This document shows positions 1 through 6,313 of a stretch of DNA of 7,636 nt, piece after piece; position 1 is the first letter of the stretch, and each line of letters starts with the position of its first letter. This stretch comes from Acidimicrobiaceae bacterium (lineage in GTDB: Bacteria; Actinomycetota; Acidimicrobiia; Acidimicrobiales; Palsa-688). The position numbers and the translations under genes were made by a program. The notes below the pieces were generated by a model, which saw only the letters and a program-made list of their open reading frames with translations, had not been told where the DNA came from and did no database searches. The stretch is taken from contig WQVT01000100.1 of the NCBI GenBank assembly GCA_009785715.1, positions 1 to 7,636 of the forward strand. Reading direction: 5' to 3'.

Positions 1-138
1 GAACTGGGGCTTTCCGGTCTCGCAGCCGAGCAGTCGGCCAAAAGCGAGCCGAAGCACGGGCTGGTTCTGCTGCCGGTGACCGAGAATCAGCACGTGATTA
101 CCGACCAGATGGTTGCCAATGCCCTCGAAGAAGATTGA
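1..138 (+). CDS. VapB-like antitoxin, C-terminal 45 residues (5' end outside window)
   Basis: Frame 1 is open from the window edge to a TGA at 136-138 and encodes 45 residues. The tail reads HGLVLLPVTENQHVITDQMV and ends in ANALEED. This resembles the toxin-wrapping tail of VapB/CopG-type antitoxins, where a short linker is followed by a 'GLPLLP...' strand, a '(V/L)T(P/D/N)e.V' turn and an acidic end. The N-terminal ribbon-helix-helix or AbrB DNA-binding part would lie upstream and is not visible, so the DNA-binding class cannot be named. The reading frame overlaps the downstream PIN-domain toxin start by 20 bases, the usual antitoxin-then-toxin order with translational coupling. As known for the family, the antitoxin would neutralise the toxin by occupying its active site and would repress its own promoter. 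The identification rests mostly on context, since the tail alone is weakly conserved. Confidence 0.6.
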   Translation, partial: ELGLSGLAAEQSAKSEPKHGLVLLPVTENQHVITDQMVANALEED

Positions 139-562
139 TCCTGCCGACTTGCCGGATGTCAATGTGTTGATCGCGTTGGTCCACCCAGCGCACGTTCACC
201 ACGCCCAGGCGTTCGACTGGTTCTCCGAGACAGAGAGCTACGTCACGACTCCAGTCACAGAAGCCGGATTCATCCGACTGGCGCTGAATCAGTCGGTGAT
301 GGGCGGCCCTGTTTCGTTTGCGGAAGCGATGGTTTCTCTGAGCAGCGTGAAGCGTGACCCGCGGGCACAATTTCTCGCTGACGACGCGACTTTTAGCCAG
401 CCACGGATTGCTCTTGACGGCCTGTTCGGTCACCAGCAGGTCACCCACATGCATCTGGTGAATCTTGCGTCGCGCCATGGGGCACGGCTCGTCACCTTCG
501 ACCGTCGGATCGCTGGAACACTTGTCGATCGGGACAGGGACTACGTCAAGATCATCGGCTAG
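119..562 (+). CDS. VapC-like toxin, PIN-domain ribonuclease (third acidic residue replaced by His)
   Basis: A 147-residue protein of normal VapC length, probably a Mg-dependent endoribonuclease that acts on RNA in the cytoplasm when freed from its antitoxin. PIN landmarks, counted from the ATG at 119: LPDVNVLIAL at 11-20 gives the first Asp (D13) and N15; TPVTEAGFIR at 44-53 gives the acidic E48; TFDRR at 126-130 gives the last Asp (D128). The helix that normally begins '(T/A)DAYLLALA' instead reads THMHLVNLA at 109-117, so His110 stands where the third Asp is expected. The TTG at 113 is a possible alternative start. ATG 119 is preferred, although no strong Shine-Dalgarno precedes it, because the start lies inside the antitoxin frame and is probably coupled to it. 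Family assignment is strong. Whether this copy is still active is uncertain because of the changed residue. Confidence 0.85.
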   Translation: MPSKKIDPADLPDVNVLIALVHPAHVHHAQAFDWFSETESYVTTPVTEAGFIRLALNQSVMGGPVSFAEAMVSLSSVKRDPRAQFLADDATFSQPRIALDGLFGHQQVTHMHLVNLASRHGARLVTFDRRIAGTLVDRDRDYVKIIG

Positions 563-608
563 CACGGCCCATCGCCCGGACCAGCCCGGTCCCAACGGTG
601 ACGAGCTG

Positions 609-649
609 CCGGTCTCACCCCGGCGAGGGGCCGCTCTCACCCCGGCGAG
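609..649. repeat. Two-copy direct repeat ahead of the catabolic operon (possible operator)
   Basis: The stretch 609-627 is repeated at 631-649, matching at 18 of 19 bases; the shared 15-base core tctcaccccggcgag occupies 613-627 and 635-649. The copies are 22 bases apart, about two helical turns, so a protein bound to both would sit on the same DNA face. They lie 85 bases ahead of the first gene of the metabolic cluster in the only long gap before it (563-733), where a promoter and regulator site would be expected. No convincing -35/-10 pair could be read; TAGGGT at 666-671 has a TAnnnT pattern but lacks a matching -35. A replication-slippage duplication is the simple alternative. Nothing else could be supported in this gap, including any small gene or clear terminator. 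Confidence 0.6.
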
Positions 650-733
650 CGTCGTCGGCTCCCGTTAGGGTGGGCTGAACGCCGTGGGGGATCGCCGCGC
701 CGGCGCACGGCCTGACGAAGAGAAAGGCAGCGG

Positions 734-2266
734 ATGCCAACACCAGCAACCCCGTCAGGGCCACCCGAGGGCCGGTACGACGTCATTGTCGTCGGAGGCG
801 GCAATGCGGCCCTGTGCGCGGCGCTGTCGGCACGGGAACAGGGTGCCTCGGTCCTGCTCCTCGAACGGGCGCCGTTCGAGGCCCGCGGCGGGAATTCGGT
901 CTACACCGACGGCCTCATGCGCTTTGTGTACGACGGGGTCGACGATATCCGGGCGCTGTCCCCGGATCTCACGGACGCAGAGGTCGCAATAACCGACTTC
1001 GGCACGTATACGGAACAAGATTTCTTCACGGATATGGGCCGGATCACGCAGTATCGCACGGATCCGGATCTGTGCGAGATTCTCGTCAAGAAGAGCCGTG
1101 AGACCCTCTTGTGGATGCGCGACCAGGGGGTCCGCTTCATGGCGAATTACGGCCGCCAGGCCTACAACGTGAACGGGCGGTTCAAGTTTTGGGGTGGTGC
1201 CACCATCGTCGTGGCCGAAGGAGGTCCCGGCCTCGTCAACGCCCTTTACCGCGCGGCTGAAGACGCGGGCATCGAGATTCGTTACGGCGCCTGGGTCAAG
1301 GATCTCATCTACGAGGACGGGGAGGTCCGCGGCGTTGTGGTGAGATCCGGCAGCACGTCGTACCCGGTCCGGTCGGCGTCGGTGATCCTGGCCTGCGGGG
1401 GCTTCGAAGCCAACACAGAATGGCGCACCAAATACCTGGGTCCCGGCTGGGATCTGGCACGGGTGCGGGGCACCCGGTACAACACCGGTGACGGCCTTGC
1501 CATGGCGCTCGCCATCGGGGCGGCGCCGTACGGCCACTGGTCGGGATGCCACGCGACGGCCTGGGAGCGCAACGCCCCGGATTTCGGCGATCCCGTTCTC
1601 ACGCCGAGCTTTCAACGTCACAGCTATCCGCTCGGCATTGTGGTGAACGCAGATGGGCGTCGCTTCATCGATGAGGGTGCGGACTTTCGGAATTACACCT
1701 ACGCCAAGTACGGGCGGGCCGTGCTCGAGCAGCCTGGCCAGGTGGCGTGGCAGATTTATGATTCCAAGGTGGCTCACCTCATGCGGGACGAATATCGGGG
1801 ACGAGCCGTGACGAAGGTCCAGGCGGACACCATCGAGCAACTGGTCGCGAAGTTGGACGAGGTCGATGGCGCCCAGCTGCTCCGGACCATCGCCGAGTTC
1901 AACGAGGCCGTGCGTGAGGATGTGCCTTTTGAGCCGAATGTCAAGGACGGCCGGAGCGCCGATGGCCTGGAGGTCCCGAGAAGCAACTGGGCCAACAGAC
2001 TTGACTCGCCCCCATTTGTCGCCTACGCGGTGACCTGTGGCGTCACCTTTACGTTTGGGGGACTGCACATCGACCCGAGCGGGCAGGTGCTGGACACCGG
2101 CGATCAGCAGATCCCAGGCCTGTATGCAGCCGGAGAGATGGTGGGCGGGATCTTTTATTTCAACTATCCGGGAGCGAGTGGGTTGACGAGTGGAGCCGTG
2201 TTCGGGCGGCTGGCCGGAACCCACGCTGCGCAAGCGGCATTACAACTTGAGGGGACGCCTGCATGA
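734..2266 (+). CDS. FAD-dependent dehydrogenase, tricarballylate dehydrogenase (TcuA)-like
   Basis: A 510-residue flavoprotein of the succinate dehydrogenase/fumarate reductase/3-ketosteroid dehydrogenase superfamily. The N-terminal FAD dinucleotide fold is DVIVVGGGNAALCAALSA at 16-33, with the ribose-binding Glu at E45. It is followed by ARGGNS at 50-55, a second strand ILACGGF at 218-224, TGDGLAMA at 251-258, NADGRRFIDEG at 305-315, and a C-terminal FAD-closing block IPGLYAAGE at 460-468 running into NYPGASGLTSGAVFGRLAG at 477-495. The RGGNS...MRFVYDG and FYFNYPG.SGLTSG segments are those I associate with TcuA, which oxidises tricarballylate to cis-aconitate. The fumarate-reductase 'NRLGGN' arginine is absent, which favours alkane-to-alkene dehydrogenation over fumarate reduction. 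No signal peptide is seen, so it is probably cytoplasmic. An agaaagg Shine-Dalgarno at 721-727 supports the ATG. Its stop overlaps the next start (ATGA). The substrate is inferred only, and no TcuB electron acceptor gene is visible. Confidence 0.8.
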   Translation: MPTPATPSGPPEGRYDVIVVGGGNAALCAALSAREQGASVLLLERAPFEARGGNSVYTDGLMRFVYDGVDDIRALSPDLTDAEVAITDFGTYTEQDFFTDMGRITQYRTDPDLCEILVKKSRETLLWMRDQGVRFMANYGRQAYNVNGRFKFWGGATIVVAEGGPGLVNALYRAAEDAGIEIRYGAWVKDLIYEDGEVRGVVVRSGSTSYPVRSASVILACGGFEANTEWRTKYLGPGWDLARVRGTRYNTGDGLAMALAIGAAPYGHWSGCHATAWERNAPDFGDPVLTPSFQRHSYPLGIVVNADGRRFIDEGADFRNYTYAKYGRAVLEQPGQVAWQIYDSKVAHLMRDEYRGRAVTKVQADTIEQLVAKLDEVDGAQLLRTIAEFNEAVREDVPFEPNVKDGRSADGLEVPRSNWANRLDSPPFVAYAVTCGVTFTFGGLHIDPSGQVLDTGDQQIPGLYAAGEMVGGIFYFNYPGASGLTSGAVFGRLAGTHAAQAALQLEGTPA

Positions 2267-3660
2267 GCACCGACGTTGCGGTTCATCCGATCACGAGAGA
2301 ATTGGCTGAATTCGGCAGCAGTTTGCGGTATGAGGACATCCCGGCGGACGTGGTCGCGATGGCGAAGCGGTGCATTCTCGACAGTCTCGCCTGCGGGGTG
2401 TACGGGGCCGCGACGCCGTGGACGGATGCGGTACGCGAGGTGGTTGGGGCACTGGGCCAGGACTCCCGGGCGACCGCCTGGGGGACCCGGTTTCGGGCGG
2501 ACCCCACCGGTGTGGCGCTGATCAACGGCACGTCGGCACAGGGTTTCGAGCTGGATGACTGCCATGACCAGTCGATGTCCCACTACGGCGCCTCGGTCGT
2601 GCCGGCGGTCCTGGCCATGTCGGAATGGCTCGGCGGAGTGGACGGGCAGCAGCTGATCCTCGCGACGGTCGTCGGCTATGAGCTGGGCACCCGGATCGGG
2701 AACGCCGTCAGCCCCGGGGTCTTCATGCGGGGCTTCCATCCCTGCGGGCTCACGGGCACGTTCGCGGCCGCTGCCGCCGTCGCGAAGCTCACGAGCCTCG
2801 ACACGGAGAAGTTCGTCAATGCCCTGGGCCTGGCCGGCTCGCAGGCGGCGGGCCTCATGGCCTCCCAGTACGGAGCGATGGCCAAGAGGTTCCACTCGGG
2901 CAAGGCCGCACAGAACGGCATCCTGAGCGCGCTGTCCGCCCGGGCGGGTTTGACCGGCGTGAGAGACGTCCTCGAGGCGCCCTACGGAGGCTTCTGCTCG
3001 AGCTACAGCGACGAGTACGACCTCGAGCTCGCCGTAACGGAGCTTGGCAAGGATTTCGAGATCCTCCGGAACGGCTTCAAGCAGTATTCCTCGCTCGCGA
3101 GCAGCCATACCTCTGTGGATGCCATCCGGGAGCTTGCTGCCAAGCACAAGTTCGAGGCGGATGACGTCGAGGGGGTCCTGGTGGAGACGACGGAGGTCGT
3201 GTTCCGCCACTGCGGATGGCCCTACGTGCCGGCCGAGACCATCACGGCGCAGATGAACCTCCCGTACACGGCGGCCGTCACCCTGCTCGACGGGATCGCC
3301 TTCGTCGATCAGTACGCGGACGACCGGCTGCGGGATCCGAAGGTTCTCGCGCTGGCGGAGAAAGTTTCCGTGGTGGTCGACCCGGAGCTGGACGCGCTGG
3401 GACCCGACGAGATGCGTGCCGTGCGGGTGACGATCTCGACGAAGGCGGGCGACAGGCACGCGACCCAGGTGCTGTACCGGAGCGGCCACTACAAGAACCC
3501 GCTGACGGACGAGGCGCTCGTGAGCAAGTTCCGGGACCTCGCCGGGCGGACCCTCACGGAGGAGGCGGTCGAGCGCATCATCGAGATCGTCTCGGGACTC
3601 GATGGCCAGGCGAACCCCGCGGCGCTCATCGGGGAGCGAGTGCAGCAGCTCAGGGACTGA
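2263..3660 (+). CDS. MmgE/PrpD family protein, first paralogue (dehydratase, isomerase or decarboxylase type)
   Basis: A 465-residue, full-length MmgE/PrpD-fold protein. The family contains 2-methylcitrate dehydratase and cis-aconitate decarboxylase, enzymes acting on small polycarboxylic acids. Family landmarks are ALINGTSAQGFELDDCHD at 85-102, with the Asp pair D98-D99; HYGASVVPAVLA at 107-118, with the conserved His107; RGFHPCGLTGTFAAAAAVA at 156-174, with His159; KRFHSGKAAQNG at 208-219, with Lys214; and a late NPLTDEALVSKF block at 412-423. The helical N-terminal domain begins at about residue 9 with ITRELAEF. Lys273 and His282 match the conserved Lys...His pair, but the segment between them is QYSSLASS where relatives usually have PYPxC. 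The start is fixed by the ATGA overlap with the upstream flavoprotein and by GAGGGG at 2249-2254. A divergent paralogue follows after 10 bases. Family membership is sure; the reaction is not known. Confidence 0.85.
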   Translation: MSTDVAVHPITRELAEFGSSLRYEDIPADVVAMAKRCILDSLACGVYGAATPWTDAVREVVGALGQDSRATAWGTRFRADPTGVALINGTSAQGFELDDCHDQSMSHYGASVVPAVLAMSEWLGGVDGQQLILATVVGYELGTRIGNAVSPGVFMRGFHPCGLTGTFAAAAAVAKLTSLDTEKFVNALGLAGSQAAGLMASQYGAMAKRFHSGKAAQNGILSALSARAGLTGVRDVLEAPYGGFCSSYSDEYDLELAVTELGKDFEILRNGFKQYSSLASSHTSVDAIRELAAKHKFEADDVEGVLVETTEVVFRHCGWPYVPAETITAQMNLPYTAAVTLLDGIAFVDQYADDRLRDPKVLALAEKVSVVVDPELDALGPDEMRAVRVTISTKAGDRHATQVLYRSGHYKNPLTDEALVSKFRDLAGRTLTEEAVERIIEIVSGLDGQANPAALIGERVQQLRD

Positions 3661-3662
3661 GG
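3659..3662 (+). promoter_or_regulatory. Ribosome binding site selecting the GTG start at 3671
   Basis: GAGG lies across the stop codon of the first MmgE/PrpD gene, eight bases before the GTG at 3671. It supports that GTG as the true start of the second paralogue instead of the in-frame ATG at 3602, which would give an unrelated Arg/Ser-rich 23-residue extension read inside the upstream gene. Confidence 0.65.
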
Positions 3663-3670
3663 TACGGATC

Positions 3671-5062
3671 GTGAGCTTGGCGATAGCCGAGGAGCTGGCA
3701 ACCTTCAGCGCCGACCTTGCGGGCACAGATATCCCCGAAGAGGTGAGGGATTCCGCTCGCTGGCACCTGCTGGACACCCTGGGTGCCTGTGTGGCCGGGG
3801 CGATGCCCGGTGACGTCTGCGGGGCCAGCCTGGGTGAGCTCGCGAACCGGTGGCAAGGGGGCAGCTCGTCCGTCCTCGGCACGGGCACCCGGACTCGGCC
3901 CGAAGCTGCCGCGCTGATCAACGGAGCGTTCGCCCAGGTCCTCGAGCTCGACGACAAACACGGCCCCTCTCTCGCCCGGCCGGGCTCCTCGGTGGTTCCC
4001 GCCGTGCTCTCTGTCGGCGAGGCGCTCGACATTTCGGTGGACGAGGCGCTCTCGGCAATCGTGGTCGGGTACGAGGTCATGATCCGGCTGGGCGGGGTCG
4101 CCGGGAGCGGCTTCCTGCGCCGGGGCTTCCACACGAGTGCGCTCCTCGGGGCGTTCGGAGCCGCCGCTGCAGCCGGGCGCGTGCGGGGCGCCAATTCGGC
4201 AACGATCGCGGATGCCATCGGCATAGCCGGGACCTTTGCGGCAGGGATCCAGGAGTCGACGCGAACGGGCTCGACCTCGAAGGTGCTGCACGGAGGTTGG
4301 GCGGCGCACGCAGGGTGTGTTGCCGCCGAACTGGCAGAGTGCGGGATCACGGGGCCGGCGAGCGTCATGGAGGGGTCCTACGGGCTCTACCACAGCCATC
4401 TGGCCCCTGACGACGACGATCTCGACTGGCCTGCGGCGACCGCCGAACTCGGCGTCAGGTGGTACACGCCCGAGACCGCCTTCAAGCCCTACCCGTGCTG
4501 CCAGGTGCTTCACTCCTTCATCGAGGCATCCAAGGAGATCCGCACCGCGCTGGCGGCGGACGGGGCCGGCGTCTCGGAGGTAGAAGAGGTTGTGTGCCTG
4601 GTCAAGGAGCCGGGACTCACCCTCGTCACGAAGCCGATGCCGGAGAAGCAGGCGCCGACGCACCCGCACGAAGCGCGGTTCAGCCTGCCTTTCGTGGTCG
4701 CCTCGGCCCTGCTCCACGGAGACATCGGGGTCGCGTCGTTCTCCGAGGCTGCGCTCTGCGATCGGGACATCATCAAGCTGGCAGCGCGGGTGAGCGCCGG
4801 CGAAGATCCGGATTCCGACTACCCGCTCCACTGCCCGGCGCGGATGGAGGTGAAGGCGGCCGGGAGGACCTACAGGTCCGAGGTGCTCTACCACCCCGGC
4901 TGCCCCGAGGCCCCCCTCTCTCCCGAGGCGGTGCGCCGCAAGTTCGTCGACAACGTCGATTGGCTGCTCGGCCCCGCCGCGCCGAGCGTCGCCGACCGGA
5001 TCATCGCTGGTGAGCAGAAGACCGTGCGGGAGCTCATGGCCTGCTTTGCCTTGAACCCATGA
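3671..5062 (+). CDS. MmgE/PrpD family protein, second paralogue (active-site His replaced by Arg)
   Basis: A 463-residue protein from the GTG at 3671, close to the 465 residues of its upstream paralogue. Landmarks are the N-terminal IAEELATFSADL at 5-16; ALINGAFAQVLELDDKHG at 81-98, with Asp94-Asp95; GFHTSALLGAFGAAAAA at 152-168, with His153... the family GFH histidine; KVLHGGWAAHAG at 204-215; EGSYGLYHSHLA at 234-245; and FKPYPCCQVLH at 271-281, with Lys272 and His281, the canonical family form. In contrast to the upstream copy, the segment after the Asp pair reads LARPGSSVVPAVL at 101-113. Arg103 therefore occupies the position of the usual His, eight residues after the second Asp (His107 in the first paralogue). 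The Lys of 'HSGK' is Trp210, a variant I recall in other members. It may catalyse a different step or act as a partner subunit. Its stop overlaps the next start (ATGA). The specific substrate is unknown. Confidence 0.85.
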   Translation: MSLAIAEELATFSADLAGTDIPEEVRDSARWHLLDTLGACVAGAMPGDVCGASLGELANRWQGGSSSVLGTGTRTRPEAAALINGAFAQVLELDDKHGPSLARPGSSVVPAVLSVGEALDISVDEALSAIVVGYEVMIRLGGVAGSGFLRRGFHTSALLGAFGAAAAAGRVRGANSATIADAIGIAGTFAAGIQESTRTGSTSKVLHGGWAAHAGCVAAELAECGITGPASVMEGSYGLYHSHLAPDDDDLDWPAATAELGVRWYTPETAFKPYPCCQVLHSFIEASKEIRTALAADGAGVSEVEEVVCLVKEPGLTLVTKPMPEKQAPTHPHEARFSLPFVVASALLHGDIGVASFSEAALCDRDIIKLAARVSAGEDPDSDYPLHCPARMEVKAAGRTYRSEVLYHPGCPEAPLSPEAVRRKFVDNVDWLLGPAAPSVADRIIAGEQKTVRELMACFALNP

Positions 5063-6234
5063 AGATCGAGCGGGTCGAGATCATCGTCACGGAGCTCGGA
5101 AATCGGATCCAGCGGCAGCTGTCGAGCGGCTCCTACGACACGGGCGCTCCGGGGACCATCCTCGGCAAGCCGGTCCTGGTGCGGATCTACGCGGACGGCG
5201 TCGTCGGTACGGGCCAGGTTCGTCCCATCAGCCCGGGTCATTTCATAGCGGAGACGACGAGCAGCGTCGTAGCAGCCGTGCGGGACATCTATGGACCACT
5301 GCTCCTCGGGCGGAGCATCTTCGACCGTGAAGGAATCTGGTCCTCGTTCGACCGGCGCCTGCCAGGGAACAGCAACGCCCGGGCCGCGATCGACTATGCG
5401 CTGTTCGACGCGGCCGGCAAGGCGCTCGGACGTCCCGCCTACGACTTGCTCGGCGGTCTCTGTCAGCCGGAGATCCCCCTCGAATGGTCGATCAGCATGG
5501 CGGACACGGGCCAGATGATCGAGGACGCCCTCTCCGCGAGGGACGACTACGGCATCGACGTCCTGTGCATGAAGGCGGGCGGTCCCGGCGGGTGGGCGAG
5601 GGACGTCGAGAACTTTGCCGCGCTGCGGGAGGCGGTCGGCGAGGGGGTCACGATCGGCGTGGATCCCAACACGGGATGGACCGTGACGGACACCCTCCGG
5701 GCCCTGCGTGCGCTGGAGCCGATGGACCTCGGCTACCTCGAGCAGCCGGTTGATCGGTATGACCTGGACGGGCTCGCGAGGATCCGGCGGGCCGCCGGGG
5801 GCGTGCCGCTCATGGCCGACGAGAGCCTCTTCACGTTGCGTGACGCCTTCGAGCTGGCGAGGGTGGGCGCCGTCGATGTGTTGTGCATAAAGCTGTACAA
5901 AACGGCTGGTCTGGCCCAGGCGAAACGGATCACCGCGGTCGCAGAGGCCAGCAATATGAGAGTGAACATCGGCGGACTCGCGGTGCAGTCCCAACTCGAG
6001 GCCGCAGCGGGTGCACACTTCTACGCCAGCACGCCCGAAGAGCGGGTTATGCCTGCTGCCGAGTTCATCTTTGGATTGGGGGTCGGTGGCCAGGATCCGT
6101 TGGTCGCGGAGAGCGACTTCACGATCAGCCATGGGAAGGTGAAGGTGCCGGCGGGCCCCGGGCTCGGCGTGGTCCTGGACGAAGCAGCCGTCAGGGCGAA
6201 GACGCTGGCGAGAGAGGTGGCGGCGCCGACCTAG
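5059..6234 (+). CDS. Enolase superfamily protein, muconate-lactonizing/mandelate racemase family
   Basis: A 391-residue metal-dependent enzyme with an N-terminal capping domain (about 1-125) and a beta/alpha barrel. The Mg ligands appear in order: Asp202 in GVDPNTGW, Glu228 in YLEQP and Asp254 in MADES. Lys172 in LCMKAGG and Lys278 in LCIKLYK sit on opposite sides of the expected active site. The Lys172-Asp202-Glu228-Asp254-Lys278 spacings (30, 26, 26, 24) are close to those I recall for Pseudomonas muconate cycloisomerase (K169, D198, E224, D249, K273). The mandelate racemase-type His near residue 300 is absent (NIGGLAVQSQLEAAAGAHF), which places it in the MLE subgroup. The usual Lys-x-Lys is Cys170-Met-Lys172. 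Family chemistry is abstraction of a proton alpha to a carboxylate, giving cycloisomerisation, epimerisation or elimination. The substrate is unknown. The start overlaps the upstream stop as ATGA with no clear Shine-Dalgarno, suggesting translational coupling. Confidence 0.85.
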   Translation: MKIERVEIIVTELGNRIQRQLSSGSYDTGAPGTILGKPVLVRIYADGVVGTGQVRPISPGHFIAETTSSVVAAVRDIYGPLLLGRSIFDREGIWSSFDRRLPGNSNARAAIDYALFDAAGKALGRPAYDLLGGLCQPEIPLEWSISMADTGQMIEDALSARDDYGIDVLCMKAGGPGGWARDVENFAALREAVGEGVTIGVDPNTGWTVTDTLRALRALEPMDLGYLEQPVDRYDLDGLARIRRAAGGVPLMADESLFTLRDAFELARVGAVDVLCIKLYKTAGLAQAKRITAVAEASNMRVNIGGLAVQSQLEAAAGAHFYASTPEERVMPAAEFIFGLGVGGQDPLVAESDFTISHGKVKVPAGPGLGVVLDEAAVRAKTLAREVAAPT

Positions 6235-6253
6235 CAGGCGTCAGCAGGCGTCA
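6233..6253. repeat. 10-base tandem duplication spanning the MLE-family stop codon
   Basis: AGCAGGCGTC occurs twice in direct succession, at 6233-6242 and 6243-6252, and the run continues for one more base. The first copy contains the last two bases of the TAG stop at 6232-6234. It looks like a slippage-type duplication at the head of the 79-base gap before the next gene. No hairpin or promoter was supported in the rest of that gap. Confidence 0.75.
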
Positions 6254-6313
6254 ACGCGGCCCCGCAGTAACGTCTCGATCGGGTCTGACGGACCACGGGG
6301 GGAGGACGAGGGG

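Noticed and set aside
578..592. GGACC/GGTCC inverted repeat after the toxin gene as a terminator
   Set aside because: The stem is only five base pairs with no following T-run.
465..668. Small + strand open frame overlapping the toxin end
   Set aside because: No family similarity or ribosome binding site; it is an out-of-frame shadow running into the repeat-bearing gap.
666..671. TAGGGT as a -10 promoter element
   Set aside because: It fits TAnnnT, but the expected -35 position reads CGGCGA, part of the direct repeat, so the match is no better than chance.
755..2233. Long minus-strand open frame opposite the FAD dehydrogenase
   Set aside because: It is a shadow of a high-GC coding gene: no family motifs, no plausible ribosome binding site, and the + strand frame has clear FAD-binding motifs.
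3602..3670. N-terminal extension of the second PrpD paralogue from the ATG at 3602
   Set aside because: The extension is Arg/Ser-rich, overlaps the upstream gene by 59 bases and lacks family similarity; GTG 3671 has a GAGG eight bases upstream and gives the family length.
2164..4368. 734-residue minus-strand open frame across both PrpD-family genes
   Set aside because: It spans parts of three convincingly annotated + strand genes, has low-complexity Arg/Pro/Ala-rich composition and shows no recognisable domain.
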